A stretch of 64,000 bases of DNA from Stratiolaelaps scimitus (GCA_019614645.1 JABWDB010000012.1:4960001-5024000), one strand, 5' to 3'; shown: positions 39,128 to 53,261, counted from the stretch's first letter. The notes: a model not told the origin generated them from the letters alone. A program made the numbers and translations.

Positions 39128-41397
39128 GTGACTATTCGCCAATTCAAGCTGAAAAGGTTATTCGGTCGTAAAAGCACGTCTATTATATTATATAACATAT
39201 AACAGTAGGTATATAAGGAATAAATTGCAACTATCGTTAAGGTTGAACGACTACTAGTATTCTGCTATTGAGTGCTTCGTTAATGTTTTATCAATGCATC
39301 ATACATGGAACAACGCCATGAGAATTATATATTAATAATGGCGCGGAAAGTACACATCTCCCCGACAAAAAAAACGGACGAACATCGACTGAGTTATCGC
39401 CGACAAAAGATCGAAATTTCGTCTCTACCAGCAACTCAAAATGAGACCTCCTACATCAGTGAAAACCTGCCGGTATAACGTGGACGTAACCCTTTTCAAG
39501 CTTTCATCGCTTTTTCTTGCTCCTTTCTAACGACACAATACAGGGCGACATGTATTCATTCGACAGTGCAGGGTGGCACTGACAACGTTATGGCCAGCGG
39601 AGGTGGGCATATGCAGCAGACTTTTAGCAGGACAGCATTCTCAACTTCGTTCGTACTTCGAATAGCCCGCGCTCCGTAGTCACCCGCTAAATATATGTGG
39701 CAGAGAAACATAGTCGTCGCGACAATGACGACGACGACGAACAACCACCACAGGATTAGCGAGCTTTTTTAAGTGGCACGGCAAAACGTCCCAGTGTCAG
39801 GCTTTGGCTAGACTTCGGCGACAATTCATTGATCGACAGCTTCGCTTCGATGTCGGGGGTGGCATCCGTGTGAACTCCTTCCATCGAATCTTCAAGCGGT
39901 CGCTTCGTACTTCATTATTATTATTACTATTATTATTATCATTCTTAGCATCAATTTGCTGGTGCGTGAAATATCGTCGTCGGCTTGTTCCATTGATGTG
40001 ACACGGGACTTGTCAACGGATTCACTGGATGGGCGAACTATCGAGAAGTTTCTTTTTACTTGCGCCAGCCAATAGGATACCCTGTGGTCATCCCCTCCCG
40101 GGGCCTTTATTTCAATCGAATAGAAGAAACCGTGTAAGCTATGCTTTAAACGCCGTTAACGCTTCATTTGTTTTTATTGACTTGCAAGCTATAAACGGCT
40201 ATGATTCCTCTAATATCTTTGAAAATTTATAACCTCACTTCGCGTTCGACTCGATCGTCGATAAGCGAGTGAGCGCCGGGCGGGCCAGCTGCTGCCGTAT
40301 GCGCCACTGAGAGACGCGGGCCGTAGCATCGACGGTGGTCAGCCAACGGCGGCGGCTCCTTTTAGCCAACGTCGTCATGTCGTCGACGACGACAACACCA
40401 GACCCGATATTTCCTCCTTCGGCCGATGTCATTTTTATTGCAAGATTCACCCATGCCTCATCTTGTTGTAGTCAAATCCAAATGGTTTTTTGTGTATCGC
40501 ATCGCTCAGGGGACACTCAACCAACGCGCTCTGGCTGAAAACCTACGGGTGATGATCATGTGCCCACCGCCGTGCTAGAAACACAGGGTGAATTATGACA
40601 ATTCGAAAAAAAAAAACAAAAGCCACAGCTCCCGCTTCCATGTGACGGGGGGGGGAATTGACCTCGCTGAAATCGCTGACCTCCGACTCGGCCATCCCGT
40701 TGTCCTTTTCGACGTCGTGGTCATTCTATGTGGCTTAGCGCATCTTAGCGCGTTTGTCCAATTCACACGCTCGCACACGCGTCATCGCGGTCCCAACCCC
40801 GGGGAAATGGCAATTCATCCTAATTATCCCATCATCCTGTCCCGTAACTCCACCGTCGGCCCGATCTAGAAGCGTAACGCTCCCGGTTAAATCGTCTATA
40901 TCTATTTCCATGATTACATGATTCCACCGCGTGCAAAAATCCCCCTCTGCTCATTGGTTCCTACCGCAACAATTCCTTCACTTAGCAGTGAAAATAAACG
41001 TAAATCAGTCTCTTCACTGAAACACCTGTATTTAATTGCCATATCCGAATAGTCGTTCTCGCTTCATCCCGTCACCTGCTGGAGTTTTCATCATCAGACA
41101 TAATCAGTACTGTGTGATTTGTGAGTCTTGTACGACACTGCTGATATAGTTTCTCCTTTGTCATATTCCTGTTATTAGCATTATTAGTATTCCGTTCCCA
41201 GTGTTCTTACCGCTGCTAATCTAATGAGAATAATAATAATAATAATATAATCTAATAATATAATAGTCCAGTCATAGTTGTCAGTGGTCTCTCCCGCCTC
41301 CCATACCGAGACACACTCATCTACTTCGCTCTTGAATGCTGCTATTGCCAATGACGTTAGCACTGCGGCCGGTATCGCACTCGTTCATAATATATAC

Positions 41398-41430
<33 letters not shown>

Positions 41431-44400
41431 CGGCTGCGCGTGTTATCGCTGGCACGGTCTTTTCCCCGACTGACAGGAGCACATCGATCTCCGAATCGTG
41501 GTTTCATCTGCAAAAACCAGAGGGTGGGAGGCACCATTCCCTTGTTTCTCGTCACGTACCCACTACACCCCAATGAGTGTACCCAAGGCGAGCGAATGCA
41601 AACATCTACCACATCCGAACGTAATTCAATCGCCAATCGGCAAGATCGCTGGAAGAATCAGAGGACCAGCAAGCCAAGACCAGCTCTGTCCACAAGATCT
41701 TTCGCAGCGACGAGAACGCATCAGCCAACAGATGTGTACGTTGGTAACCATCCGCGAGTCGGCCTCGCTCCACTCACTGTTTGGGCGTCGTCAGTCGATC
41801 CGCGCGTGTGTGTCTACGTGATGTTCTCTCATGAGTCCTGTATCGGTATACACACATATCACGTCTACCTGTCCACCGGTACGGGTCTTTCTCTCGCACA
41901 CGATGTACCCCGCGGTAATGCCGCTTCGGCAACGGCTGCCCCATGTAGCCGCACACCGAACAGAGTCAGATACGTATAAACCGCACGTCGTACGGCTGAT
42001 CCACACAGACGCGACAGACACATGCGCGCTCGTGGTGAGTCGATCCGAAATCAGCCGGCGGCGGCGGCGGCGGCGGCGGCGACAACGAAGCCGCCGGAGC
42101 CGCGGGCAGGCGGGCGGGCGGGCTGAATCGGCGCCGCGATCCAGTGTAGAGTGTCGCATGAAAACTCACCGCGAAATTGTCCCGCCTCCGAATAACCTGC
42201 TCCAACCGTGCTGCGGTTGGCATGTGCCGACCACCCGCGCGTCAAAAACAAAGCGTCGAGCCGTAATGTTTTCTGCCAAATGTTATATCATCACCGCAAA
42301 CATAACGACGATTACTGAACATGAAGACGAATTACTACAACTCGCAGCTTAGATCACCCTAGCCCGGCCGCGTACACCGATGCAAATGATTTGAATAGGT
42401 TTAACTTCGACGATCCGCGGTGATTAACGAACCGTTGATGTTCTAGGGATGTTCAGTGTTGAAGGCTAATGCAATCTAAAAATGCCGACAGATTCAATAA
42501 ATGGGGAGGTACCCACAAAGCTGATGTCTGTCCAACTACAAAATCGATATGTACATCTCGATTCATACCTATATACACATTGACATGACTGCAAGAGGAA
42601 CGGCGATAGTGATATTGTTATTACAATATCTAGCAAAACCATGGACAAAAAAGAACAGCGCTGCAGACATCATTTCAAGTGACTCTCTGTAATCAAACGA
42701 CACTGCTCCTAATTAGCTAGTTGAGTAGCAGTGATGGCAACGACGTGCACACACCGAATGTCGTGCACTAATTGAATCGGATTAACCATTTACAGTGGCG
42801 CCTTGTTGTCCATATATATATATATATATATATACTTGAAAAAAACGAAGTCCGATTAGGCTTGTCGTGCCATCAATTAGCATGCCTTCTTGGGGCCATG
42901 CATTCGTAAGAAGAAACGGGTGACACATAGCTAAGAAGCAAGTAAACTCTGTTACTTGCGAATAATTAAAGAAGATCATCACAGAGACCATCCAGATGGA
43001 TGTGGTTCGCGCATACACACGCACACAAACAGACAGTGCTCATTAAATCGATGCATCCGAAGAGCTCAGTTGCCAAAGCAATACAGCGGCATTAATGAAC
43101 GATCGTTTGGATGCGATAGACACACATATTACGATATTTGAACATAGCTCCCTTGATATTTGTAGTGGTAGTATTAGTATATAGTAGTAGTTGTTGTTCG
43201 CGCCAATCAAAAATAAAAACACCCTTCAAATGCACTATCATATGCCGGCCTATGAACGATAACGGTGTACATATGTGTATTCGATAGGCGCTTATCGCCT
43301 CGATACGAGCGTTAACACCGATTGACGTCAATTCGCACTGTATGTCCCCCCCCACCCCCCATTCGCCTTGCTCGTGGCCTACATTTTTACCGAACTCTTA
43401 TCGACGTCTGTCGCTACTTTCCGGAGTATATCTCTATGTGTGTGTATGTCTCTGTCTATAGTCAATATGTCCCACAAAGTCAACCCATATCACCAATGTC
43501 CCTTGCGAACAGGATCCACTTACCAACTGGGCTACGCCGCTACTCTATATTCCGATATCGTTGCGGGTATTTACGACGTTGACGTTGTTGTTATTGCTGC
43601 TGCTGCTGCTGCTGCCGTTGTCGTCGTTCAGAAATTTGTGGACAATATTGCCGCAGGTATAACGTGCCAACAACATCAGAGTGGTACAGCCAACTCACGA
43701 CCAACTAAATCTCTCCATCAGCGCCAGCACGAACACAAGAACGGGCACTGCTGCTGCTACCGCCATCAGAACCACATCCAACTAAAATGCCGCGATTACC
43801 GAAAACTGTTGCGGCTGAGATTCGTCCGGCCGGACAGTGGAAGGCATTTATATTATCGTTGAAGGGGCGGAGTCGCTTGCCCTGGACGGCAATGGGCTAT
43901 ACCCGTACGCTGGTGGGGTAACACACGGTCGGGCAGGCCGACGGATGAACGATGGAACGGATTCACGAGAATACTCCGAACGTACGAACACGCTAACAAA
44001 GTCCGTCTCTCACATAGTGAATCACACACACGCGGTGCCGTAGAACGAAATCAAGCTACAGATTAGAGCTGAGCCGAGTGACGGGAAGACAGCATTGTCT
44101 AGCAAAACCGCCCGAGTCTTGCACGCACGCGTAGTTAGTACACCGAACCGGGTTGAAACAGCTGCACCGAACTCCGAGCGTCCACGGCGCGATATACAGC
44201 AATAGCGTCCGTGTCGCAGCTGACGATTCGAGAGCCACGCCTTGGTGGCGTTGACCACGACGGCCCTTGCCGTCGAGGCTCGCAGAGCGCCAACCGACAC
44301 TCACTGAGCAGTGACGAACCACAGCTGACTGAGGGGCCGAGATCGTTCGGCACTTTCCTCGGTATCAAGGCGCGAACACTTGTTGTGTGAACAGAGAGAC

Positions 44401-45099
44401 ACTCGAATTGGGTGGCAATACAAAAACCCAGCGAACGGAGCTTGATGGGTGTCTTCTTCGTTTCGGGTTAGCGATTCTCTTCCGCGTGGCGCTTCGTGGC
44501 TGGTCGCTAGGCGATTCTCCTATGCACTCGGACGAACATGCACTCGATGACGGGCAGCGTGTCGACTTGACACGACAGGCTCATCCACCGGCCGTTCCTG
44601 TCAAAGGACGACACCCGCTGGACAGTAGGAAAACGCATGGCGATAGACGCGCTTGCTGTCAATACAGCCCCTCCCCCTTGTGACGAGTGGCCGCTTGACA
44701 CGCCTCCTTCATCCGCAGAGCCTCTATTTCCTGCTAGGCCCTAATAGTTGTCTGTATCAGCAGAATCCTGGTACTCTCGATGACGTCGCCGTTCGCCTGC
44801 ATGTGCGTCGTCGTTTAAGGCACGTGAACAAACCGACTTCCTAAGCGACTTCCTTGACTTAATGGTACCACTTCTGATCGTGCAAGAGTCTCAACAATGG
44901 CAGGCGGGTTTCACTCGATTGCGATATCATCTGTGATGCTGTCTAGTTAGCTGAGTAACTAGGTGACGTTTGCCGGACAATTCGCCCTCCCGCTCAGCGG
45001 CATCGGTCTGCCCCGATACTTATCGCCGTCAGCTGTGCAGCGTATGCACACGTATACACACACTCACGGACACACCCGATCGCATCGATACAAACTCAC

Positions 45100-45930
45100 C
45101 GAACGTATAAGATGAAACTAGAGATGCACAGCTTATGATTTGAGGAGGGGCTCACGGTAGCCAGTTCCAATGGCGGTGACCACCGCTCGGCTCGCTCCGG
45201 CACACTGCCACATACCCACCGATCGGTAGGCGCTACAAGCCCAATCGCCGCTCACCGCAAAAAGCTCCTGATGCTGCTGCTGCCGGCAAACAACAGCTCT
45301 CCGACTCTGCTGTTGGCCGACCACCTCACTACAGGCTATTCCGGCAACGACGGTGCCACCGCAGCCACAACAGAGCAAAGGCTGCAGAGAAAAGCTCCGC
45401 GAGACGACGGCAGCGGCGGCGGCGGCGGCGGCGGTGGTGGTGGCCGCGGCGACTGATGCGGCGGCGGCGGCAGCGGCGGCGATTACGATGATGATGATGT
45501 TGTTGTGTCTGTGCCGGGAAGCCGGCCGCCAGACGGCTGGTTACCTACCAGACACGAAGCTCGGCGCGAACACAGTGGCTGTTTCGGCAGTACAAGCGCG
45601 CCCGGACAACGAAACGGTGTCCTGTTTGCCCAGACTGGGCGCACACGGCGGTGACATCTGGTGACGGACGCGTGGCCATTCGCATATGAAAGTCCACAAT
45701 GTGAACGGACCGAGTCGATACTGTGCGGCCTATAATTGTCATACGTGCATATGGAGAACGAGTGCACAGAGCGGCGAACGACACCGACGGTTGGGTGGGT
45801 GTACGCGACTGAAAGCTGCGGGAGACACCGAAGAACTGTGAGCGCTGCTGCTGCTGCTGCTGCCGTCGAAGGCGGCGCAGAGAGCGGGGAGTCGAAGCAC
45901 TTGCAGCTGATTGCCCATCCCCTTTCGTAA
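45100..45930. other. GC-rich block with (CGG)n core at 45411-45481
   Basis: A CGG/GCA-rich stretch with runs near 45411-45481 and (CTG)n near 45844-45862. Overlapping frames on both strands are low complexity (poly-Ala, poly-Gly, poly-Ser). It could be a promoter-type CpG block, but I see no gene beginning here. Confidence 0.35.
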
Positions 45931-46243
45931 GCGGGTGAGCTTGCCTAGTATCTGTGTGCGTAGGCTTGACAAGGATGGTGCGGGATGGGCATCTAGTGCC
46001 AGGAAGGCTAGATGTAGGGCACTCGGTGGTCGAGTGGAGAGAGGCTGATCGCTATAGTAATATCAACGATGGTTACTGTCTACCTGCTGTGTAAATAGAA
46101 ATAAATGTAAATTGGTATATAAATTTGATCAGAAATATAAATCTATACAAATTGATGAAATAGTTCAGAAAGGCTATAGCAAATGCATGTCGAACTGTGC
46201 TATACAGCAAAATTACAGTTAGCTTATACGCATAGAATACTAA

Positions 46244-46317
46244 TCATCTACGAGCAGTATCTGAGCAAGCTCCGTACTACTAAGTACGGAGCGTGCTCAG
46301 ATACTGCTCGTAGATGA
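46244..46317. repeat. Near-perfect 35-bp stem hairpin with 4-base loop
   Basis: Left arm 46244-46278 and right arm 46283-46317 are complementary at 34 of 35 positions around the loop ACTA. The single mismatch is at position 25 of the arm. No coding frame overlaps it convincingly. Confidence 0.85.
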
Positions 46318-46366
46318 AATACGGTTAAATTTAGTAACCTGCATTTGGTTTTGTGAGTTCCATTGA

Positions 46367-46397
46367 AAATGTCCACTGCCGGTCGCAGTGGACATTT
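46367..46397. repeat. Perfect 13-bp hairpin close to the 35-bp hairpin
   Basis: Arms 46367-46379 and 46385-46397 are perfect complements with a 5-base loop, 50 bases from the preceding hairpin. Confidence 0.75.
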
Positions 46398-47498
46398 AGT
46401 CATAGCCGTCTGAATGCCCCCCACTGATGATCGAATTGCTCATTTTTTTTATCGGGTTCTGTGTGGCGCTGACAGGCTGCGGCAATGTAATGCTTACCAG
46501 CACCCCCCAAGCTTAGTCAAACCTATCTCCGTCATTGACAAATTGCATTCACATATACAGTTAGCCTAAGCCACGTAAATGCGCCTATATCGATCTCTTT
46601 ACTCAGGCGTTCCCGTTGTTTTTTCCGATAACAGAATACAGAAAAAAAATAAGAGAAAACTCACCGTTGATTTAGCGGATAGGGAAGGGACCCCTCAGAG
46701 AGTTTGGGAGAGGACGCTTGTTTGTGGCTGATCAGCACGACCACCGAAACCGCATGGTTCATCGCCCGCGATGATACACCCTGCTGATCGGATGTCTACG
46801 CTCGTGCAATTGCACAACGGTGGGAGAAAATAGCGTTCGAAAATTTAGTCCATTATGTCGTTACGTACATCGAGTGTGAACTGAAGGTTCATTGCATTTA
46901 CCTATAACAAAATATCATTCGTTGTGTATGTATATCGACTCACTGTCCGTGTGTCGTTGAAATATACGCCCGCCCAGTGCGCGCTGGCATAGTGATGTGA
47001 CTCTTTTCGACGCATGCTCATGGGGTGCAAGTCTCGAACGTCCATCGCTGTCAAATATTGAGCCGGGCCGTTCACCAGTTGTGCGATTCTGAGCCATGCT
47101 ATGAGCTAGGGAAATCTGTGATAATGGATAAAGACGATTTTGCAGCACAATGTTTTTACTGCTATTTCAATACTGTGAGATTACAGAGAAAGATAGAGAG
47201 AGAGCGCCAACTGCAGGGCCCGTTCTTGTCTGTGTTCCTTAGACTAGATAGTCCGCTCGTGTAAAATCGTACGGAATACGATAATTGTAGATCCTCCGTG
47301 CGTGTTCAAGTGATGTTTGAGCATTGTAACTAAATGTTTCATATATCTAAACACATGTAATTACTCGAACAGAGTGAAAATAAATAAAATAATAATATCT
47401 AAACACGTTATGATTCCCGCAGATGAGCTTTACGTTAGACGTCCTCTTCTTCCGCCTGATACTTGACAACTTCGTGTACACCTCGCTTCCGGAAAGAG

Positions 47499-49786
47499 AT
47501 GGCCGTTTCCGCAGGCGATTGCAATCCGGATTGTTCGCCCGTACTTTCTCTATTGGAGTCTGAGCCGATGACGCGCATATGTGCACCGATGGTGCGCTAT
47601 TCGAAGCAGTCGTTTCGCCAGCTGGTACGACTCTATGGTGTCGATGTAGCCTATACGCCGATGATATTAGCCGACAGCTTTATCAAGAGTGCCAAGGCCA
47701 GGTAGGACACACACGCACACACACACCGATGCACTGGACTTAGTTAAATGTTTAAGGCCACAAGTCCTACCAGAAAAATTCATAGTTTTTGGTAGGACAC
47801 ATACGAGCGACGTGAGAGACTGTACAGAGTAACGAATCAGCCGAAGAGTCAGGGAAATCTATTATGCGTCCATTGAATTCAACCACTAATTGTGCTAGCT
47901 GATAGCACCAGCTGTTATGCTGCATGTGATTATACATGTCCATATCTTCTATGTATGTTTCTTATATCCAGCTGTGTTGCAAGTTAGGCGAGGTATCGTC
48001 GGAGTCCTCATCGCTCTTTGCAATTCACACTCCATGAACATGAACCATTTTATAACGATCACACCCCGTATCTGCATTTCGCGGTGGTTCGGTTGGTTCG
48101 TCACAGAAATGCTGATTTCTCGACGTCATCGACCGACCGTCCACTTATTGTGCAGGTTGCTTCCCATTGCTCAGAGGAGTTCGCTTTGGCGGCAGAGATG
48201 GTGGCATCTCTGTCGGACGGAATCGACATCAACTGCGGCTGCCCTCAACGGTGGGCCATTCAGGAGCATTATGGTTCGTTGCTAATCGTAATTAACTTAA
48301 CATAATTAGACCATCATTCGGCCGAAAGTAGACACTCTTCGACGGTTCTCCTCACCCCGATGATGTACAATCCCTTACCAAAGGCGAAAAAAAAACCAGT
48401 AAATCTATATCCAGGAAATCTAATCGTCCCAGCGATAGCTGGAGTTAACTAAGGAAACATTGACATCTTGATAGACTAATCAGAACGGCCTATTGAATTG
48501 CAATGCCCTAAGGCGGTCGGAGAACAGGCCGGGTAGGACAGGCAAGATTCTTGTGAACTCAACAAGACGTATCAGGCTAATTGCAGATGTCTCTCACGTT
48601 CGACCTACAAATATACGTTGCAGGTTGCTGGATGCTGTCTCAGCCTGATCTCGTTGCCGATATGATATCAACCGCTAGGCGTCGCCTGCCATCCCGTTTC
48701 ACAATCTCGGTTAAGATCCGCTTGAGGGACGACCTTAGGCAGAGCGTGGAGTTCGTTCGGCGAATGGAAGCAGCTGGGGTGAGCTTCATCACGGTTCATG
48801 GGCGAACGCAGCAGCAGCGAGCGGAAACTCCGAACCTCGAATCAGTGAAGATTATACGAGAAAGTGTTCACGTCCCGGTTGTGCACAATGGTACATTTAC
48901 GTCATCGTAATTATTGTTCTTATAATTATTATGAAATTAATGAAGAAAATTAGCTCGACTGTACCCTACCTACATATACCACTATATATATATATATATA
49001 TAGTGGCGCTAATTGGAGTCTTAATTTAGATAGTCACATGGATGCGTCTTGCTTATATGCCCTCAGGTGGTGTAAATACGCTTCAGGAAGCTGAAAGCAT
49101 TTGGAGTGCAACCGGCGTCGCAGGAGTGATGGTTGCCCAAGGGCTTCTCAATAACCCCGCGCTATTCGATGGGTATGAATATATTCGCAGTAGACATACG
49201 ACCTAACTAATCTGTCCGCTAATTGTGGGATACAATTGTGGACATTTTAGACGGTTAGGGATACGTCTAAATATTTGTCAACTCGCAAACGATCGTTCAC
49301 CCATCTGCATCGCTCGGATAGCCCGTCTCCTCCAACTGCAGTAAAGGCAGTTCTCACGAACGCACCAGCACGCCACCTCGCTGAAATTTATCTATCCGCA
49401 CGATACCATGTACACTATGTATTTATGTAGGATTCGATTTGCGAGCATTTCGAGCTATCTACCAACGAAGAAGTGCTATTTTTCATCATGATAAAAGAAA
49501 ACGTAAGCTTTGCAAAGGACTGCAGTTCCGTTAGTCAAGGCCTTTAAACCTGAATAACATGTCCATGCCTACTCCCAATTATCCCAGGTACCCACATACC
49601 CCGGAGGGCTGTGTGAGCAAGTTTCTCGATGTGTCCACTGATTACGGAACTCAATTCTCGCATTTTCAACATCACGTCTCGTACATGGTCAAGGATCTGC
49701 TGCCGCGCGCTGATCGTCACCAGCTGAATCTGCTCGGTAGCACCGCGGCCATTATTGATTTTCTAGCTGATAAAGGCATTGTGTAG
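47499..49786 (+). CDS. DUS4L: tRNA-dihydrouridine(20a/20b) synthase-like, DUS4L, five exons
   Basis: Exons 47499-47701, 48107-48273, 48624-48890, 49067-49172 and 49588-49786 join in frame to 313 residues; human DUS4L is about the same length. The ATG has a good context (gagATGG). Dus enzymes are FMN- and NADPH-dependent and reduce uridine to dihydrouridine in the tRNA D-loop. Visible landmarks are APMVRYSK near the N-terminus, DINCGCPQRWA with the catalytic Cys113, VKIR (Lys154), VHGRT (182-185), and GVMVAQGLLNNPALF near the FMN phosphate site. Two positions differ from the usual family pattern: NGG replaces NGD (Gly214) and AQG replaces ARG (Gln237). The gene converges on the Treslin gene, and an AATAAA follows 238 bases after the stop. 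Identity is strong because all junctions fall at homologous positions. Confidence 0.9.
47764..47798. repeat. Hairpin in DUS4L intron 1
   Basis: GTCCTACCA plus an A run pairs with a T run plus GGTAGGAC, with one bulged G and a short loop. It lies about 60 bases after the exon 1 donor. The motif GGTAGGACAC also occurs at the donor itself. Confidence 0.55.
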
Positions 49787-50023
49787 AATTAGCACTAAGC
49801 CGCTTTCATCGTTATCATCACGATGACGCCTATGGCGGAACTATGACATGTATATATATTGTACACAATAGCCTCGACGAGCTAAGGTGGATGGATATAT
49901 ATATATAAATACATACGATATATTGTACGATATTTTTTGTATGTCAATGTTTCCTACTGCCATTACTACTATAACTACCTGTTATCTCGTGTTCCGTAGT
50001 GTCGGCGCACGAATATAGCATTG

Positions 50024-50029
50024 AATAAA
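50024..50029 (+). terminator. Candidate poly(A) signal AATAAA of DUS4L
   Basis: AATAAA in the context ttgAATAAAgc, about 240 bases after the DUS4L stop and before the convergent Treslin coding end at 50518. Confidence 0.5.
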
Positions 50030-50468
50030 GCATTTTCGGATGAAGTGACGAAAGTCAATAATCATAACCAATCTCCTATATTTGTGTGCTACACACGTCT
50101 CCTGCTATTGCAGCTTTATATAAATACATTTTTGTCAAATGGCGAAACAGCAATCTATCGATCGATACCGTCAATCAGTTAGTCAATCACTGCTTGAGCA
50201 ATTGTTGCCGTAGTTACTTTGCAGGGGGCATTAGCTGCAGAAAATAAAGCGATCGTACAATGAACGCCTGACCACCACCACCACCCCCGAAATGACCCCT
50301 GACGGCGTAGGAAGCGGCCAGATGAAAGATGATACATCAAACGAAATCAACAAACGGACAAACAAACAATAAATTCAGGTCACATGTACATTCATAGATT
50401 AACTCATCTATCTCAGACGAAACACAATCCTCCCCCATCCCCCTCGCTCTGGTCTATCGTCCCACCTA

Positions 50469-50474
50469 TTTAAT
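50469..50474 (-). terminator. Candidate poly(A) signal ATTAAA of the Treslin gene
   Basis: The plus strand reads tttaat, so the minus strand carries ATTAAA about 45 bases after the Treslin TGA. It is a common variant hexamer. I saw no AATAAA on that strand before DUS4L. Confidence 0.3.
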
Positions 50475-50517
50475 ACTAGCTACTACTATTTAGATATATC
50501 CTTGCTGAAGCGGCCGC

Positions 50518-53216
50518 TCACTCGGTTGGTCCCGACCTCTTCTTGTTTGGCCGTTGGTACAGAACGGGCGACGTCGTCAGGTGCAAGAGTGAGATGGCTG
50601 TTGGTGATGAGAACGCCTTCTTCTTTTGGGGCGAGAATCTCAGCTGCCTTGTGAGCCTTTTACGGGGCGTAGCCCGGGGACTCTTTCGTGTCGGGCTCGG
50701 CTCGGTTGCGGGCGACTGAGCTGGTGGGCCAGGCAAAGGCTCCCGATCGAAGGCAACATTTTCCTTTGTCGGCGACAGATTCATCTTGGCCCTCGTCATT
50801 GGGCTGCTGGTGCCACTACCTGCTAACCTGTTCTGCACTGCTGTGGATCGTTTCACTGGCGATTCGGCAATCTCGTCGAGCTCCTCGTCCTGCTCGACTG
50901 CCGGCCCAGCCTGAGAGCCGTTCAGGATTGAGGATCTTCGACGCAATCGCTCCTGGTTCCGCTGAACCCGATTCGGTGCCTGCTTGGCGACAGGTGTTTC
51001 CGGTACAACTTGCGTCTTCAGGATGCGTTTGCCCTTCGGCGTGGTGGGCATATTCCTCGAGGTGGACTGGCGTTTCTGTGGAGACAGCGATGAAACAGGA
51101 CCATTTCCAGGACCGGTGTTCCCAGTCGGCTCTCGAATGCGGACAGAACGGCGACGTGGCATCTCGATTTGACGCTGTTGGCTCATCTGTTGCTGTGACA
51201 GGTTGGCTGACGAGAGTCTTCGTAGGGTTGCGGCCTTATGTGAGTCAACACCGGTGCCTATCGGAGCTGAACGGGGAGCTGAATTTATGACAGAGCCTCC
51301 ACCCAACGAAGATATGCCGGACATCGGTTCAGCGAACGATCCTACCGAGCTCATGTCCTCTTCCTCGTCCGATTCTGGGAACAGCGGCAAATCAAACTCC
51401 TCAGCAAGATCCTCGAGGAGTGGGCGCACTGTTTCCAGATAGAGGCCTTTAAGCGTTTCGCGGATAAAATCGAACAGGTCTCGTGGCGACGTCAGAAAGA
51501 GCAGCTTCCTCATCGTAGCAACGACGTGTTTTCTAATGAGCTCCGTTTTGGTTGGCGTGAGGCAGGCAACCTCGAATGACATAAGGATATACGTCCGGCA
51601 TTCGTTCGCCCATTGGACTTTGCTAAGAGCCGACTGCAGCGGCGGCTTGAAGTGTTCCTCGATAAACTGGATCGTCCTTGCAAAATCACTCTCGAAGAAA
51701 TGCATACTCGCCGACACAATACTCTGCGCAGACGTCGTCGTGTTTAGCTTGCCATCAATTGCTTTCTCGTACGTGTGTCTGAGACTTTGCAGCAAGCTCG
51801 CCTCAGAGTGGTAATTTTCCGTCGGAGCGCAACTGGGCGCCGAAACGCTCTGGTCCTGTTGAGTAGCATCGGACAATGGTTCAACCTCCAACTCGCCAAA
51901 TTCAGTTTCCATTGCTTGCACATCCGGAGCGAACTCGTAGCCGGACGCCAACCGAGCGATCAGTCGTTTTGTTCTGATCTTCTTGCCCTTGTCGGATGTC
52001 GACTGACATCTCTTAAACCACTTCTCAAGTAGCACACCGTGGAATTTCACTGATTCCGTCACCACCTCGCTAGACTCGAATCTCGTTAGATTTCTGTCCG
52101 TGAGGTTGACCAGCACTCCGATCGAGTCGACGAGCGATTTGAGCAAAAATATTAGACGCCCACAAGCTAGAATCGCTACTTTTTTCGATGCGTTCAACTC
52201 TGCTAGGACCCGGTGAAAGTGCACATCTGTCGAGACGACAAAGAATACAGCCTGGCTCCGTTGTAGTACCGACGTGATGGTCGGCTCGCCGACGACCTCC
52301 TCCATCGTCAGTTCCATGTCAGCGGCTACGAATTGCCCCGGCGAGCTTGCGTCAGCCGGAAATACGGCGACGTCGAGCGGCTCGTTCGAACTGCCCCCTC
52401 GACTTAGGCTAATGGTACACCTCGAGCAGATCCTCTCGGACTTCGTGCCCCCCGAGGTGTTCTTCAGTAGTCGAGTGACGACACGGGAGGGAGGCACCAT
52501 TGCACCGGAATACTGGACACAATCCGGTGGGAAGAAGCCGCACAGCTGAATCAGGTCGCGCATCGGCAGACAGCGGCACTTGGCTTCGTTCGCCGACGAC
52601 GTCGCTGCCAGCGTCTCGTGCGAATCGTGCACCCACGTGAGTTCGATTCGGCTCTCGTGAAGGCATTTGCTGAGGCTCGTAGTGAAGAGTGCGTCACGAA
52701 TACGCGACAGGTTACCGCAGGGCATACGGGCAAACACGAATAGCAGATTGCCATGCTCATCGTCGCTCGAACTCGACAGCGACTGCTGGGATAAGAGGGC
52801 TGTGGTCGTCGACGACGAACGCCGCTTGCGGGACGCCTTCACCGGAGAACAAACGCTGACTGAGTGCCAGGCAAAATCGGTGACCGAGCGAGCGACGGCC
52901 CAGCGGATCGTTTCGAGTTGGGAGTTCGATCCCGATTGAGATCGAGAAGATGGCTTGCCATCTGCCGAGGTGGACCCGCCCTGCCCCAGCTGAGCTTCAA
53001 AATCCTCGACGAGATTCGTGTTCGGCGCGGCAAAGTCCACAGGCTGCACCTGTGAATTGGGAAAAACACCGTCGAGCAGCGCCGATTAGCATGTGCATTG
53101 GTTTAACGTGCAATAGTAGATGGGCGAAAATGACTGATATGCCATGGCGGGACCATGACAGAATAGGTGGCATGTTGACAAGAAGAGAATCGCCAAGAGG
53201 AAGAAGAAGATAAATG

Positions 53217-53261
<45 letters not shown>

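Noticed and set aside
41278..41979. 233-codon plus-strand frame.
   Set aside because: Includes an Ile-Tyr run from a (TA)n tract and lacks any recognisable motif; probably chance.
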